Assembly: GCF_001591365.1 (NCBI RefSeq)
Contig: NZ_BCUT01000001.1
Location: 186,001 to 250,000, forward strand
Length of the DNA: 64,000 nucleotides
Source of the DNA: Variovorax paradoxus NBRC 15149
GTDB taxonomy: Bacteria; Pseudomonadota; Gammaproteobacteria; Burkholderiales; Burkholderiaceae_C
Direction: 5' to 3'
The notes under the pieces were generated by a model. That model saw only the letters and a list, made by a program, of their open reading frames with translations. It was not told the DNA's origin and did not search any database. Positions 54,081 to 62,233 of the stretch are shown in pieces. Position 1 is the first letter of the stretch. Each line of letters opens with the position of its first letter. The translations under genes were made by a program, and so were the position numbers.

Positions 54081-54169
54081 TCTTTCGCAAGGATTTCGGC
54101 GAGCGTGCAGTCAAGCCACCAACCGGTCAACTGTCAGTTCTGACAGGACCGGGAGAACGTGCGATGGGC
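54081..54169. repeat. Direct repeat B (partner at 40742-40831)
   Basis: Same orientation as repeat A: TTCGGCGAGCGTGCA, TCAAG, GGTCAACTGTCAGTTCTGACA and TGCGATGGGC are shared, with small differences between them. The palindrome CTGTCAGTTCTGACAG is intact in both copies. Confidence 0.75.
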
Positions 54170-54181
54170 TACCTCCAAGCC

Positions 54182-54240
54182 GATGCTGATGCCGATGCCG
54201 ATGCCGATGCCGATGCCGATGCCGATGCCGATGCCGATGG
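54182..54240. repeat. Hexamer microsatellite (GATGCC)n
   Basis: GATGCT followed by eight perfect GATGCC units and a partial GATGGC. It starts 12 bases after direct repeat B. On its own it is non-coding; copy number should vary by slippage. Confidence 0.9.
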
Positions 54241-54631
54241 CTTGATGGTCTCTATCGCATTGGTTTGCTCCAGGCGAACCAAGATGGCGTGGCGCGACCG
54301 GCATATCCCGCAATGACGCTCACCTTCAGGCCCGGGACTTCTTGACCGCAGCTTTCTGCTTCACTGCCACTCAGAGCTTCTGTCAGCGGCGAGACATGGC
54401 GCCTTCCACGGGATCGGACTCACGTTCATGGCCTCGGCGAGCGCGGCGAGCACAGGAACGGACGACTGGACCTTGGGCGAGCCCGGTTCGCCCGTTAAGG
54501 CCGTCGGTGCGGCCCCTGGGTCCGCTCGCGGGCCGCCCCTTGCTCAATCGCCCGAGGGGTCGCCGAGGCGAATCTGACGCACCGGGGTCCTTCGGCTTTC
54601 TGCGCGCTTTGGCGAGATGATGCACGGCCAT
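54241..54631. other. No gene seen
   Basis: About 390 bases between the hexamer array and the relaxase stop codon. Only short GC-driven frames; no domain, RNA gene or clear terminator was found. Confidence 0.55.
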
Positions 54632-55738
54632 TCACCGGACATGCAGCGGAGGCGGCTTGGCGCGCGCGTGCTCCGGCGCACGGCTCTTCTCGGCCTCTGT
54701 CCACCGGTCGGCGATCCGCTGCGCATCGGTCTGCACCGGCGGCATGTGCGCAGTGAAGCGATCGACCTGGGCGGCCAGGTCAACTTCGCCTTGTCTTCGA
54801 AGCGCCTCCGCCGTGGTGCGCCAGTCCGCCATCACAGCCTGCCGGGTGGCCTGCATCGCCTCCTGACCGGCGCCCAAGGCACCTTGCCCCCATCGAAGAA
54901 CCCAGAGCAAGCGATCGAGCTTCGCGCGCATGAAGGTCGAAGTCTTTGGCGGCTGGCGCTTGGTCCGTTCGTCGGCCGGCAATTGGCTGAACGCTCGAAG
55001 CGCCCGCAGCCGATGATGGATCGCGTCGCGGTAAGGCTGGCGTACCTGACCGCGCACCTGCCGTGGCGTGGCATTGGCCGACACGCCCTGCTCGCGCATC
55101 AGGGCGGCGAACTGTTCCCGCCATTGCCGCAATGTCTCCTTTCGGATGTAGAGGCGCCTACCGGGCTCGAACTCGTGCTCGCATTTGACCACTAGGTGGA
55201 CGTGCGGATGCGGCTGGTCCGTGTGCAGCGCTATCGCAAAGCGGTACTGCAGCGCGAAGTTCTCGCGCGCGAATACGCGCGCGGCGACCAGCACCTTCTG
55301 CGCGGGCGTGCCGGCCGGCATCGACAGAACGATGTTGTGAGCGAGCTTGGCGCGCCTGTCCTTCCGGCGATCGGCCGGCTGGGGTGCGTACTGGCCCTTG
55401 CAAAGGTCCAGTTGCCAATCGGTCACGATCTGCTTGGCGGCGCTTCGTCCCTGCAGTGCCAGTCCCTCATCGGTTTCGATCGGCAGTTTGCCGTGCCGAC
55501 CGATGTAGCGCAGATGCGCGTCAACGCCCCCAAGATCCCGGCCGCCACCCGAGATCTTTACCATAACCTCGGGCGCACGGCCTACCGTTCGCCGAATCTG
55601 CGCCACCTGGTCGGTGCCGAAGCGCAGCGTGCCGCTCTGCCCCCGTCGGCCGTAGCTCACGATGTCCAGGGCCATGTCGCGCGTGCCGCCGGCCACGCCC
55701 GGGCGGTGTCGTTCGAGCCGGACGGTCTGCCTAGGCAT
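54632..55738 (-). CDS. Relaxase (MOBP-type MobA/VirD2 family)
   Basis: A 368-residue mobilisation protein that would nick oriT and stay bound to the 5' end. The start at 55738 (MPRQTVRLERHRPGV) overlaps the stop of mobC by 8 bases; the open frame before it has no family similarity. Catalytic motif III is ALHTDQPHPHVHLVVKC, with the H-x-D-x-x-H-P-H-x-H pattern of three-histidine relaxases; VKISGGGRDLGGVDAHLRYIGRHG contains the motif I region. The protein lacks a C-terminal helicase or primase domain, so it depends on a helper for transfer. Downstream of MobC, as in MOBP mobilisable elements. Confidence 0.88.
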   Translation of the reverse strand: MPRQTVRLERHRPGVAGGTRDMALDIVSYGRRGQSGTLRFGTDQVAQIRRTVGRAPEVMVKISGGGRDLGGVDAHLRYIGRHGKLPIETDEGLALQGRSAAKQIVTDWQLDLCKGQYAPQPADRRKDRRAKLAHNIVLSMPAGTPAQKVLVAARVFARENFALQYRFAIALHTDQPHPHVHLVVKCEHEFEPGRRLYIRKETLRQWREQFAALMREQGVSANATPRQVRGQVRQPYRDAIHHRLRALRAFSQLPADERTKRQPPKTSTFMRAKLDRLLWVLRWGQGALGAGQEAMQATRQAVMADWRTTAEALRRQGEVDLAAQVDRFTAHMPPVQTDAQRIADRWTEAEKSRAPEHARAKPPPLHVR

Positions 55739-56327
55739 GGCGGCCCTCCCAGCCGTCCTCCCCGCCGGCCGCCTCCCAGCTGACGAGGTTCTGGCGCACC
55801 ACGCGGGCTGTGGCGTCGCATGCCACTTCGATCTCGCGGCGGAGCTGCGCGAAGACATCACCGCACGGCTCGCCAGCCGGCGGCTGCGCGGCAGTGTTCG
55901 GCATGCCGAACATCCGGAGTTCGCGGCCGAGCGCAGCCAGCCGTGCGCAGATCACCTTGAGATGGTCCAGCTCGTTCGGCGGCAGCACCGCCGCGCGCCG
56001 GACGTGGTTGTGGACCAGGAGCGTGAGATAGCTGCAGGTCTTCATGCCGCGCGAGTCGGCTCGCGCTGCTGCCAAGGCGCGATCGCCGGGGCGAAGCCGC
56101 AGTGTGAGGCGGTCGTTTGCTGGATCGTCAGCAGGCGCATTGGACCTGCCGTGTGGCGCATCCGAATCGAGCGCCGTGAGGGGGTTCGCCTTCAACACGT
56201 CTTCGACGAGTTTCGCGAGAAAACCGGATGCGCTGAGTTGATGATGCGCGGCCAGCGCGACGAATCGCATCTTCGTGCCAGATGACACGCGGGTGCCCAG
56301 CACACACGAACGGGAGGTCATGGTCAT
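55731..56327 (-). CDS. MobC-like relaxosome accessory protein
   Basis: A 198-residue DNA-binding helper of the relaxase. After a short start (MTMTSRSCVLGTRVSSGTKMRFVALAAHHQLSASGFLAKLVEDVLKAN, a ribbon-helix-helix-like region) comes RLTLRLRPGDRALAAARADSRGMKTCSYLTLLVHNHVRRAAVLPPNELDHLKVICARLAALGRELR, typical of MobC/NikA-type plasmid mobilisation proteins. The C-terminal half is amphipathic helix. One of the 20-base palindromes lies inside it and encodes MFGMPN. GGTGG precedes the ATG at 56327; MTSRSC at 56321 is an alternative. The gene begins next to the putative oriT. Confidence 0.8.
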   Translation of the reverse strand: MTMTSRSCVLGTRVSSGTKMRFVALAAHHQLSASGFLAKLVEDVLKANPLTALDSDAPHGRSNAPADDPANDRLTLRLRPGDRALAAARADSRGMKTCSYLTLLVHNHVRRAAVLPPNELDHLKVICARLAALGRELRMFGMPNTAAQPPAGEPCGDVFAQLRREIEVACDATARVVRQNLVSWEAAGGEDGWEGRHA

Positions 56328-56380
56328 CGCAACGCCACCGTTGTTAACAATGTCTGACGTCAGTCTATCCTGCCCTCATA
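56328..56380 (+). other. Putative origin of transfer with IncP-like nick sequence
   Basis: In the gap just upstream of mobC the plus strand reads TATCCTGCC at 56366-56374. YATCCTG-Y is the nick core of RP4/RK2-type (MOBP) origins, with cleavage after the G (56372/56373). Two short palindromes precede it, TTGTTAACAA at 56340-56349 and TGACGTCA at 56354-56361, the kind of arms used by accessory proteins. A MOBP-type relaxase and MobC lie next to it, as expected. Not tested. Confidence 0.65.
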
Positions 56381-57190
56381 GCCGCACAAGGACTTTGCCC
56401 TCGGAATTCAGCGTCGAGCTCCCCTCGCCGTGTCGCCGCTCCCGGAGCGTTGCGGTCGATCGGCAGTTCGGAGCCCTCCATCGATGTTCGGCATGCCGAA
56501 CATTACGGAGGCAGACGGAACGATCCCCCCTCATGGCCGCACAAGGACGTTGCCCTCGGAATTCCAGCGTCGAGTTCACCTCGCTGTTTCGCAGCTCCGG
56601 AGCGTTGCGGTCGATCGGCAGTTCGGCGCTCCCCATCGATGCTCGGCACGCCGAACATTACGGAGGTAGACGGAACGACCCCGCCCTCATGGCCGCACAA
56701 GGACTTTGCCCTCGGAATTCCAGCGTCGAGCCCACCCCGCCGTTTCGCGGCTCCCGCAGCGTTGCGGTCGATCGACAGCTCGAAGCCCTCCATCGATGTT
56801 CGGCATGCCGAACATTACGGAGATAGACGGAACGATCCCGCCCTCATGGCCGCACAAAGACTTTGCCCTCGGAATTCCTGCCTCGAACTCCCCTCGCCGT
56901 TTCGCCGCTCCCGGAGCGTTGCCGTCGATCGACAGCTCGAAGACCACCATCAATGTTCGGCATGCCGAACATGACGGAGGTAGACGGAACGATCCCGCCC
57001 TCATGGCCGCACAAGGACGTTGCCCTCGCCATTCCAGCGTCGAGCTCACCTCGCCGTTTCGCCGCTTCCGGAGCGTTGCGGTCAATCGCAGTTCGGAGCC
57101 CTCCATCAATGTTCGGCATGCCGAACATGACGGAGGTAGACGGAACGATCCCGCCCTCGTAGCCGCACAAGGACTTTGCCCTCGGAGTGC
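56372..57190. repeat. Tandem array of five 157-bp units, each with a 20-bp palindrome
   Basis: Units begin near 56373, 56529, 56686, 56843 and 57000, and a sixth starts at 57157 but is cut short. Each has CATGGCCGCACAAGGACTTT, GAATTCCAGCGTCGAGC, GGAGCGTTGCGGTCGATCG and then the perfect palindrome ATGTTCGGCATGCCGAACAT (56484, 56796, 56953 and 57110; an altered copy at 56639). The array starts at the putative nick site. It has no coding potential with protein-like sequence, and both strands are interrupted only by repeated pseudo-frames. Role unknown: partition site, iteron-like origin or multiple operators are possible. Confidence 0.85.
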
Positions 57191-57330
57191 GATGTCGTCC
57201 TGCGCCCGCCGTGTCCATGCTGGCGAAACCGACATCCATCCCGTTCGCACAGCGAGCCCACGGCCGCTGCATGAATTTCCTCACGGCGCCATCAAGCAGA
57301 AGACCTCCGCTGTCGAGACCCGTTCGAGGC

Positions 57331-57364
57331 TTTCTCGGTGTTCGGCATGCCGAACACCGAGAAA
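57331..57364. repeat. 34-bp perfect palindrome, extended form of the array motif
   Basis: The core GTTCGGCATGCCGAAC of the tandem array reappears 140 bases after the last unit, here extended to 17 bp on each side (outer arms TTTCTCGGT and ACCGAGAAA). It lies in the 3' flank of the XRE-cupin regulator gene and could act as an operator or as a terminator-like hairpin, though no T run follows. Confidence 0.85.
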
Positions 57365-57471
57365 TAGAACCGGACAGAGAGGTGAATTCGGCACGCAGCG
57401 AATTCTCGGGGGAACCATCGAATGGGCATCCGCATCGCCGCGCGCTGCGCGGCAAGGCCGCCAAGAACAGC

Positions 57472-58143
57472 CTACTCTCGCAGCGTGAACACCACTGACA
57501 GGTAAGAGACTGGCTGGGTCTGGATGGCCTCGATCCCATGCAGAGCGGTCGCATCGAACAGCAGCGCGTCCCCTGCCCTCACCTCTGCAGTCTTGCCGCC
57601 GTAACGGTAGCGGACCTCTCCCGACAGAAAGTACAGGAACTTGAGACCTGGATGCTGGAAGGTCACATAGGGATCGGCACCGGGCAGCAAGGTGACCAGG
57701 TAGGGCTCGACGAACAGGTTGCCCGACAGCAGGTGGCCCAGCAGCTCGTAGCGGTAGTCCGCCACCGCGCCGATGCGATCGACCAGGACACCATGTCCTG
57801 CACGCACATGGCAGAAGTCCGTGCGCCGCGCCTGATGGCCGAAGAAGCGCGACGCCGGCACCCCCAAACCATTCGCGAGGCGCTCCAGGGTCTCCACCGA
57901 AGGCGAGACCAGACCGCGCTCGATGCGGGAAAGCATTGAAGCAGAAATCCCAGAGGCCTTCGCCAGAGCCCCGGCAGACACATCAGCCGCCATGCGCAGC
58001 GCCCTCACCTGCGCACCGATGCGAACCGCGGACAGGCTGCGCACGACCGGTGCTGGTTGCCGCGGCCGGACACGCGTCACCGACGCTGGCAGGCGCAACG
58101 GGCGAACCGTTGGCAGAGGCGAAGCAAGCTCTCTATGGGCCAT
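57472..58143 (-). CDS. XRE-family regulator with cupin sensor domain
   Basis: A 223-residue transcription factor. The helix-turn-helix is at about 43-100 (IGAQVRALRMAADVSAGALAKASGISASMLSRIERGLVSPSVETLERLANGLGVPASRFF). The C-terminal cupin barrel (about 125-223) has PYVTFQHPGLKFLYFLSGEVRYRYGGKTAEVRAGDALLFDATALHGIEAI, with the usual conserved Gly and His positions. Such proteins sense small ligands and often control adjacent metabolic genes, but the only neighbours here are the palindrome array and the next XRE gene. Transcribed divergently from the second XRE gene. Confidence 0.9.
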   Translation of the reverse strand: MAHRELASPLPTVRPLRLPASVTRVRPRQPAPVVRSLSAVRIGAQVRALRMAADVSAGALAKASGISASMLSRIERGLVSPSVETLERLANGLGVPASRFFGHQARRTDFCHVRAGHGVLVDRIGAVADYRYELLGHLLSGNLFVEPYLVTLLPGADPYVTFQHPGLKFLYFLSGEVRYRYGGKTAEVRAGDALLFDATALHGIEAIQTQPVSYLSVVFTLRE

Positions 58144-58269
58144 CTTGAATCTCGCACATGAGAATGGTCAGTGAGCACCTTGTGCAAAGCATTCGGGGAC
58201 GAGTGCGACACACAATAACTCGTCATATACTTTGTAGCTCTATGCCATTCTATATGTGGCAATCGGGCG

Positions 58270-58623
58270 GTGCCAAGCCGCCGCGTTCCTCCTGTTCCGC
58301 CACCCAACTTTCCGCGCGCCTTTCGGACTGCGCGGGTCGCGGTAGGCATTTCGCAGGAGGCCTTCGACACCGTCTCATCTCGGACTTACGTCAGCATTCT
58401 TGAGAGAGGCGTGAATGTTCCCACGCTCACGAAGATCGATGCTCTGGTTCGGGTACTGGGCCTGCACCCGTTGACTGTGCTCACGCTCGCCTACGCAAGT
58501 TCGCCGTCGTCCGAAGAAATCGGCAAACTCCAGGAACTGGTGGCAGGAGAAATCGCGAGCCTCGGGTTGTCGGCGTTCTCTCCGAACTCGTTACCCAGAG
58601 GCAAGACTCGCAGCACCAAATAA
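58270..58623 (+). CDS. Small XRE-family HTH regulator
   Basis: A 117-residue DNA-binding protein with a single Cro/C1-type domain at about 15-75: FRTARVAVGISQEAFDTVSSRTYVSILERGVNVPTLTKIDALVRVLGLHPLTVL. A short tail follows. The start is a GTG at 58270 with a weak GGGCG before it. It shares a divergent promoter region with the XRE-cupin gene (126 bases), and the 172-residue gene starts 11 bases downstream, so the two probably form an operon. Confidence 0.75.
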   Translation: MPSRRVPPVPPPNFPRAFRTARVAVGISQEAFDTVSSRTYVSILERGVNVPTLTKIDALVRVLGLHPLTVLTLAYASSPSSEEIGKLQELVAGEIASLGLSAFSPNSLPRGKTRSTK

Positions 58624-58634
58624 GAAGTTCGGCC

Positions 58635-59153
58635 ATGCGCGTCAAGCAGATCGAAGATCTCCCCATGGCCACAAGCGCCGAGCTGTACCAGCTCAGCTGG
58701 GTCATCGAGCAACTCATGGCCGACCCGAGGCGCATCGTGCAGGCGCGCTCGCAGCTGCACATGGGCCAACTGGTGAAGTACTGGGACTGGGGCACCGGCA
58801 AGCTGCGTGAGGCTCGCATCGCGGCGATGAAAGACCAGCAGGTCACGCTGCTCGACGAACAAAGCAAACAGCGCTTCAGCGTGCTGTACGCGGCCGTCGT
58901 GCCTGTCGATGATCAGCAGGCAGGCACGTCATCCTCACCGGCGCATGCCGCGCCGCTGAGGCCGCCGCCGGAGATCCACCACAAGCAGGACTTCCGCGTC
59001 GGCCAGCGTGTGAGCTTCACCGACCAAGGCCTGAAGCGGCATGTCGGAGAAATCGTTCGGATCAACCAGCGCACGGCCACGGTTCACTGCGACGGACGCT
59101 CGTGGCGAGTCGCCTTCGCTCTGCTCCAGCACATCGTCGACGTCGCACCTTAA
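58635..59153 (+). CDS. Protein with two KOW/Tudor-like beta repeats, function unknown
   Basis: 172 residues. After a helical start (AELYQLSWVIEQLMADPRRIVQARSQL), two segments of similar layout are seen: HMGQLVKYWDWGTGKLREARIAAMKDQQVTLLDEQSKQRFSVLYAAVVPV (about 40-92) and FRVGQRVSFTDQGLKRHVGEIVRINQRTATVHCDGRSWRVAFALLQHIV (about 120-168), each a G-x-x-V followed by beta strands and a hydrophobic helix. The linker is Ser/Pro/Ala-rich. KOW/SH3-like barrels bind nucleic acid or partner proteins. Probably in one operon with the small XRE gene. No family recognised. Confidence 0.6.
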   Translation: MRVKQIEDLPMATSAELYQLSWVIEQLMADPRRIVQARSQLHMGQLVKYWDWGTGKLREARIAAMKDQQVTLLDEQSKQRFSVLYAAVVPVDDQQAGTSSSPAHAAPLRPPPEIHHKQDFRVGQRVSFTDQGLKRHVGEIVRINQRTATVHCDGRSWRVAFALLQHIVDVAP

Positions 59154-59325
59154 ACCCGTCGATCGTCAACGACGGCCCTGAGCGGGCTACTACCCAGAAA
59201 CATTGATGCCAACGAAGTATCTACAACGTCATACTCTCTGCCACACGGCCGCCGACGATTGTGACTGGCGCCCGCTCCAATTCAAGCGTAGTTGAAACAC
59301 TTGCATCTGCATCTGCATCTGCGCA

Positions 59326-61692
59326 TCAAAACAGGCCTTCATTCGGCACGGTATCGGCGTCGGTCCGATATCCCATCGCTCGGTATCCGCGCTGACGCTT
59401 ATCCCACATACGCAGCAACGCTGGATGGCCGGTGTCCACGAAGTCGATGATCCGCACGTCGGCCTTGCTGACGTGCTCCCGGTGCAGGCGGCCGGCATAC
59501 TGCTGCAGCGTCCCTTTCCAGGACACCGGCATGGCGAGCACCAGCGTGTCCAACGGCGGGTGGTCGAAGCCCTCGCCAACTAACTTGCCGGTCGCCAGGA
59601 GGACCCGCGGTGCGTCGGGCGCCAACGCATCAAGGCCTGCCACCAGCGCCGCACGCTGCTTTCTGGACATCCGGCCATGCAGTACGAAGAAGTCCGGCCC
59701 CAGGCCGCCGAGGGCTGCTTCAATCGCGTTGAGATGTTCCGTGCGCTCCGTCAGCACCAGTATCTTGCGCCCCTGCGCGAAGGCATCGCGCACCTCGGCT
59801 GCGATGGCTTCAGTCCTCGCCTGATCGTTAGCCAGATGCCGGAATACATTCTGGATGCCGGCATCTTGCGGCAAATCGATCCGGGCATGGCGGGACCGCG
59901 GCACCACCTCCAGATCGTGCGGTGCCCCGGCCGGCGTGGCCGCCGTGTGACGGATCGGCCCGCACTGCATGAAGATGATCGGCTGCTGCCCGTCGCGTCG
60001 GAACGGCGTGGCGGTCAGGCCGAGCACGTATTTCGCCTTGGTCCGCTTCAGGATGGCGTCGAACGAAACCGCGCCGACGTGGTGGCACTCGTCGACGATC
60101 ACGTGGCCGTAGTCCTCGACCAGCGGGTTCACCTCACCCCGGCGGGACAAAGACTGCATCACGGCAATGTCGATCCTGCCGGTCGGTTTGGCCTTGCCGC
60201 CGCCAATGGTGCCGACCACGCCCGTACCGACGCCCAGAAAGGTCTGCAGCCGCTCCTGCCATTGCTTCAACAGTTCCGTGCGATGCACCAGTATCAGCGT
60301 GTTGACGCCTTTCTCGGCGATCATCGCCGCGGCGGTGACTGTCTTGCCAAAGGCGGTCGGTGCGCACAGCACCCCGGCATCGAACGGCAGCATCGCAGCG
60401 ACGGCGGTCTGCTGGTCTTGACGCAGATTGCCGACGAACGACACGTCCAGCGGCTGGCCCTTGAAGCGCTCGTCTCGCAGCTCACACGTGATGCCGTTCT
60501 CGCGCAACAGCGACAGGGAGGCATCCAGACACCCGCGGGGCAAGGCGATGTGTTGCGGATAATTCTCGGCACAGCCGATGACCCGTGGCTTGTCCCACAC
60601 CGACACCCGCATCGCCTGCGCCTTGTAAAACTCGGGGTTCTGGAACGCCGCCAGACGGATCAGTCGATTGGCGAGGGGCTGAGGCAGTTGCGCCTTCTCG
60701 AAGTAGATCAGGTTGGCCACGGTCATCGTCAGCGAGCGGGGCATGGTTCCGGGCAGCTTCTTCGACGCGGTGCCTTTGCGCTTCCAGGGCGTGGCCAGAT
60801 CCTCGTCGTCAATGAAGGTGATATCCAACGGATGGATGCCACTTGTGGCCCGCAGGATGGTCGGCTCGATGTCGTGTGCGGCCATCGGCCGGAGGGAAGC
60901 CAGGAACGCCCACTGGTCCGGGTAGGGACGCTGCTCAGCGTCGACGAAGACGCTGTAGCCCCTTTCGCGCGGCCCCTTCTGCAGGGGCAAGGCGATCAGG
61001 TTACCAAAGCCGCCTCTGGGCATCGTGTCCTGATTCGGAAACAGTCGGTCGTAGGACGTGAGCCGGAGCTGCCGCGTGCGCGCGCAGGTGTGGCTGATGA
61101 TGGCTGTGCCGAGGCGACGGGCATCGCGCGCCGGCACGCGAGCGGCAAAGAACACCCAGGCGTGGGCCCCTTGGCCGGAGCGCGAGACCTCCAGCGCTGC
61201 TGGCACGCCCAGTTCCGCGCAAGACTGCATGAACGCCTGCGCATCGTCCCGCCATTCGGCCTCGTCGAAGTCGACGGCCAGGAAATGACAGCTGTCGTCC
61301 TCCAGCAGCGGATACACCCCGACCGTATGCTCGCCAGCCAGGTGCTTGTAGATCACCGCGTCCGACAGCGGGACGAGCAGACGATTGCCGCAGTCTCCGC
61401 ACTTGATGCGGGGCTTCTCGCACACCCCGGTGCGCCACTCATTCGCGCAAGCCGGCGCGTAGCCCGACTTGCCGGTGGTCTTGCTCTCCCATCGGACGGG
61501 AAACACATCGGTACGACCGCGGAAGAGCCGTCGGAAGATAGCGACTTTCGCGTCAGTGGACAATCTCGAGGACTCGACGGGCGATGGGGACGGCTGCTGC
61601 CGCGACCGCCATTCGATGCCGTGCGATTCGAGCAGCGCGATCAGCCGGCTGTTCTCCGCGCGCAGCTTGGTGAGTTCATCGGGGTCCGCCAT
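59326..61692 (-). CDS. Archaeo-eukaryotic primase fused to superfamily II helicase (conflict-system type)
   Basis: 788 residues from the ATG at 61692; the first GTG-like extension upstream is not conserved-looking. A coiled start (ELTKLRAENSRLIALLESHG) precedes a Cys4 cluster (CANEWRTGVCEKPRIKCGDC) at about 82-101. The primase core has DFDEAEW (metal pair D141/D143), SRSGQGAHAWVFF (about 171-183) and DTMPRGGFGNLIALPLQ. The helicase has Walker A APTAFGKTV (444-452), DECHH (534-538), GLTATPFRRD, LTERTEH and QYAGRLHREH. Proteins of this type (COG4951/AEP-TOTE group) belong to predicted anti-mobile-element conflict systems. It overlaps the upstream gene by 17 bases. Confidence 0.88.
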   Translation of the reverse strand: MADPDELTKLRAENSRLIALLESHGIEWRSRQQPSPSPVESSRLSTDAKVAIFRRLFRGRTDVFPVRWESKTTGKSGYAPACANEWRTGVCEKPRIKCGDCGNRLLVPLSDAVIYKHLAGEHTVGVYPLLEDDSCHFLAVDFDEAEWRDDAQAFMQSCAELGVPAALEVSRSGQGAHAWVFFAARVPARDARRLGTAIISHTCARTRQLRLTSYDRLFPNQDTMPRGGFGNLIALPLQKGPRERGYSVFVDAEQRPYPDQWAFLASLRPMAAHDIEPTILRATSGIHPLDITFIDDEDLATPWKRKGTASKKLPGTMPRSLTMTVANLIYFEKAQLPQPLANRLIRLAAFQNPEFYKAQAMRVSVWDKPRVIGCAENYPQHIALPRGCLDASLSLLRENGITCELRDERFKGQPLDVSFVGNLRQDQQTAVAAMLPFDAGVLCAPTAFGKTVTAAAMIAEKGVNTLILVHRTELLKQWQERLQTFLGVGTGVVGTIGGGKAKPTGRIDIAVMQSLSRRGEVNPLVEDYGHVIVDECHHVGAVSFDAILKRTKAKYVLGLTATPFRRDGQQPIIFMQCGPIRHTAATPAGAPHDLEVVPRSRHARIDLPQDAGIQNVFRHLANDQARTEAIAAEVRDAFAQGRKILVLTERTEHLNAIEAALGGLGPDFFVLHGRMSRKQRAALVAGLDALAPDAPRVLLATGKLVGEGFDHPPLDTLVLAMPVSWKGTLQQYAGRLHREHVSKADVRIIDFVDTGHPALLRMWDKRQRGYRAMGYRTDADTVPNEGLF

Positions 61693-62233
61693 CGAATACA
61701 CGCTCGGCCAACAGGTCGTCCATGTTATCGCCAACGCCATATCCCAGGTTGTGGCCGAGGCGTCGGACAGCATCCAGACGACCCAATAAGGCGGACCTGC
61801 GTCCTTCGGGCAAAGCGTCCATGACTTTCAACGCCTGCCCGAACATCCGCACCAGGGCATTGAAGTAGCCTTCGTCCTGCACGCCGAGATCGTTGCTGAA
61901 GCCCACCGCCCGCTCGCAGAAGAACACCATCAGCTCGGCCAGGCTCTCCGGCTGGCCGACGGCCTTCTTGTAATCCGCGATGGCCTTCTTGGCCTTCGTG
62001 ACCGAGGTGTCCTGGTTCTTAAACACGTCGGGCCACAACCAGCGGTCGCTGGTTGCCTTGTACGGTTTCAACACATCGTCGCCGAGCCCCAAACGCGCGT
62101 GCAGGAAGGCTTGGTTATCCTTGCTGGCGGCGTAGAGGTCCTGCACCAGGCCGATCAAGCCCGGGCGGTCAAAGTCGGCAAGCTTGTCCTTGACGTCGCT
62201 CCAACTCAGCGCTTTCCTCGTACCCATGCTCAC
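61676..62233 (-). CDS. DUF6155-like protein in the defence operon
   Basis: A 185-residue helical protein. The GTG at 62233 is preferred since GGAG stands five bases before it and it overlaps the upstream stop (GTGA); an ATG at 62227 is a near alternative. The early region SWSDVKDKLADFDRPGLIGLVQDLYAASKDNQAFLHARLG, followed by PDVFKNQDTSVTKAKKAIADYKKAVG, has the layout of DUF6155 proteins. The C-terminal part is ALVRMFGQALKVMDALPEGRRSALLGRLDAVRRLGHNLGYGVGDNMDDLL. Function unknown; coupling to the primase-helicase (17-base overlap) implies a joint role. Confidence 0.6.
   Translation of the reverse strand: MSMGTRKALSWSDVKDKLADFDRPGLIGLVQDLYAASKDNQAFLHARLGLGDDVLKPYKATSDRWLWPDVFKNQDTSVTKAKKAIADYKKAVGQPESLAELMVFFCERAVGFSNDLGVQDEGYFNALVRMFGQALKVMDALPEGRRSALLGRLDAVRRLGHNLGYGVGDNMDDLLAERVFDGGPR

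Noticed and set aside
53638-54189. Plus-strand 183-codon frame after the UDP-xylose synthase
   Set aside because: Antisense to the acyl-CoA synthetase fragment, with Arg/Ser/Ala-rich sequence and no domain.
56372-57190. CRISPR array
   Set aside because: The repeats are contiguous 157-bp units that diverge gradually, with no unique spacers and no cas genes nearby.
56372-57190. A repeat-rich protein-coding gene across the array
   Set aside because: Frames in all directions are repeated pseudo-peptides with no start signal; only the palindrome is strictly kept.
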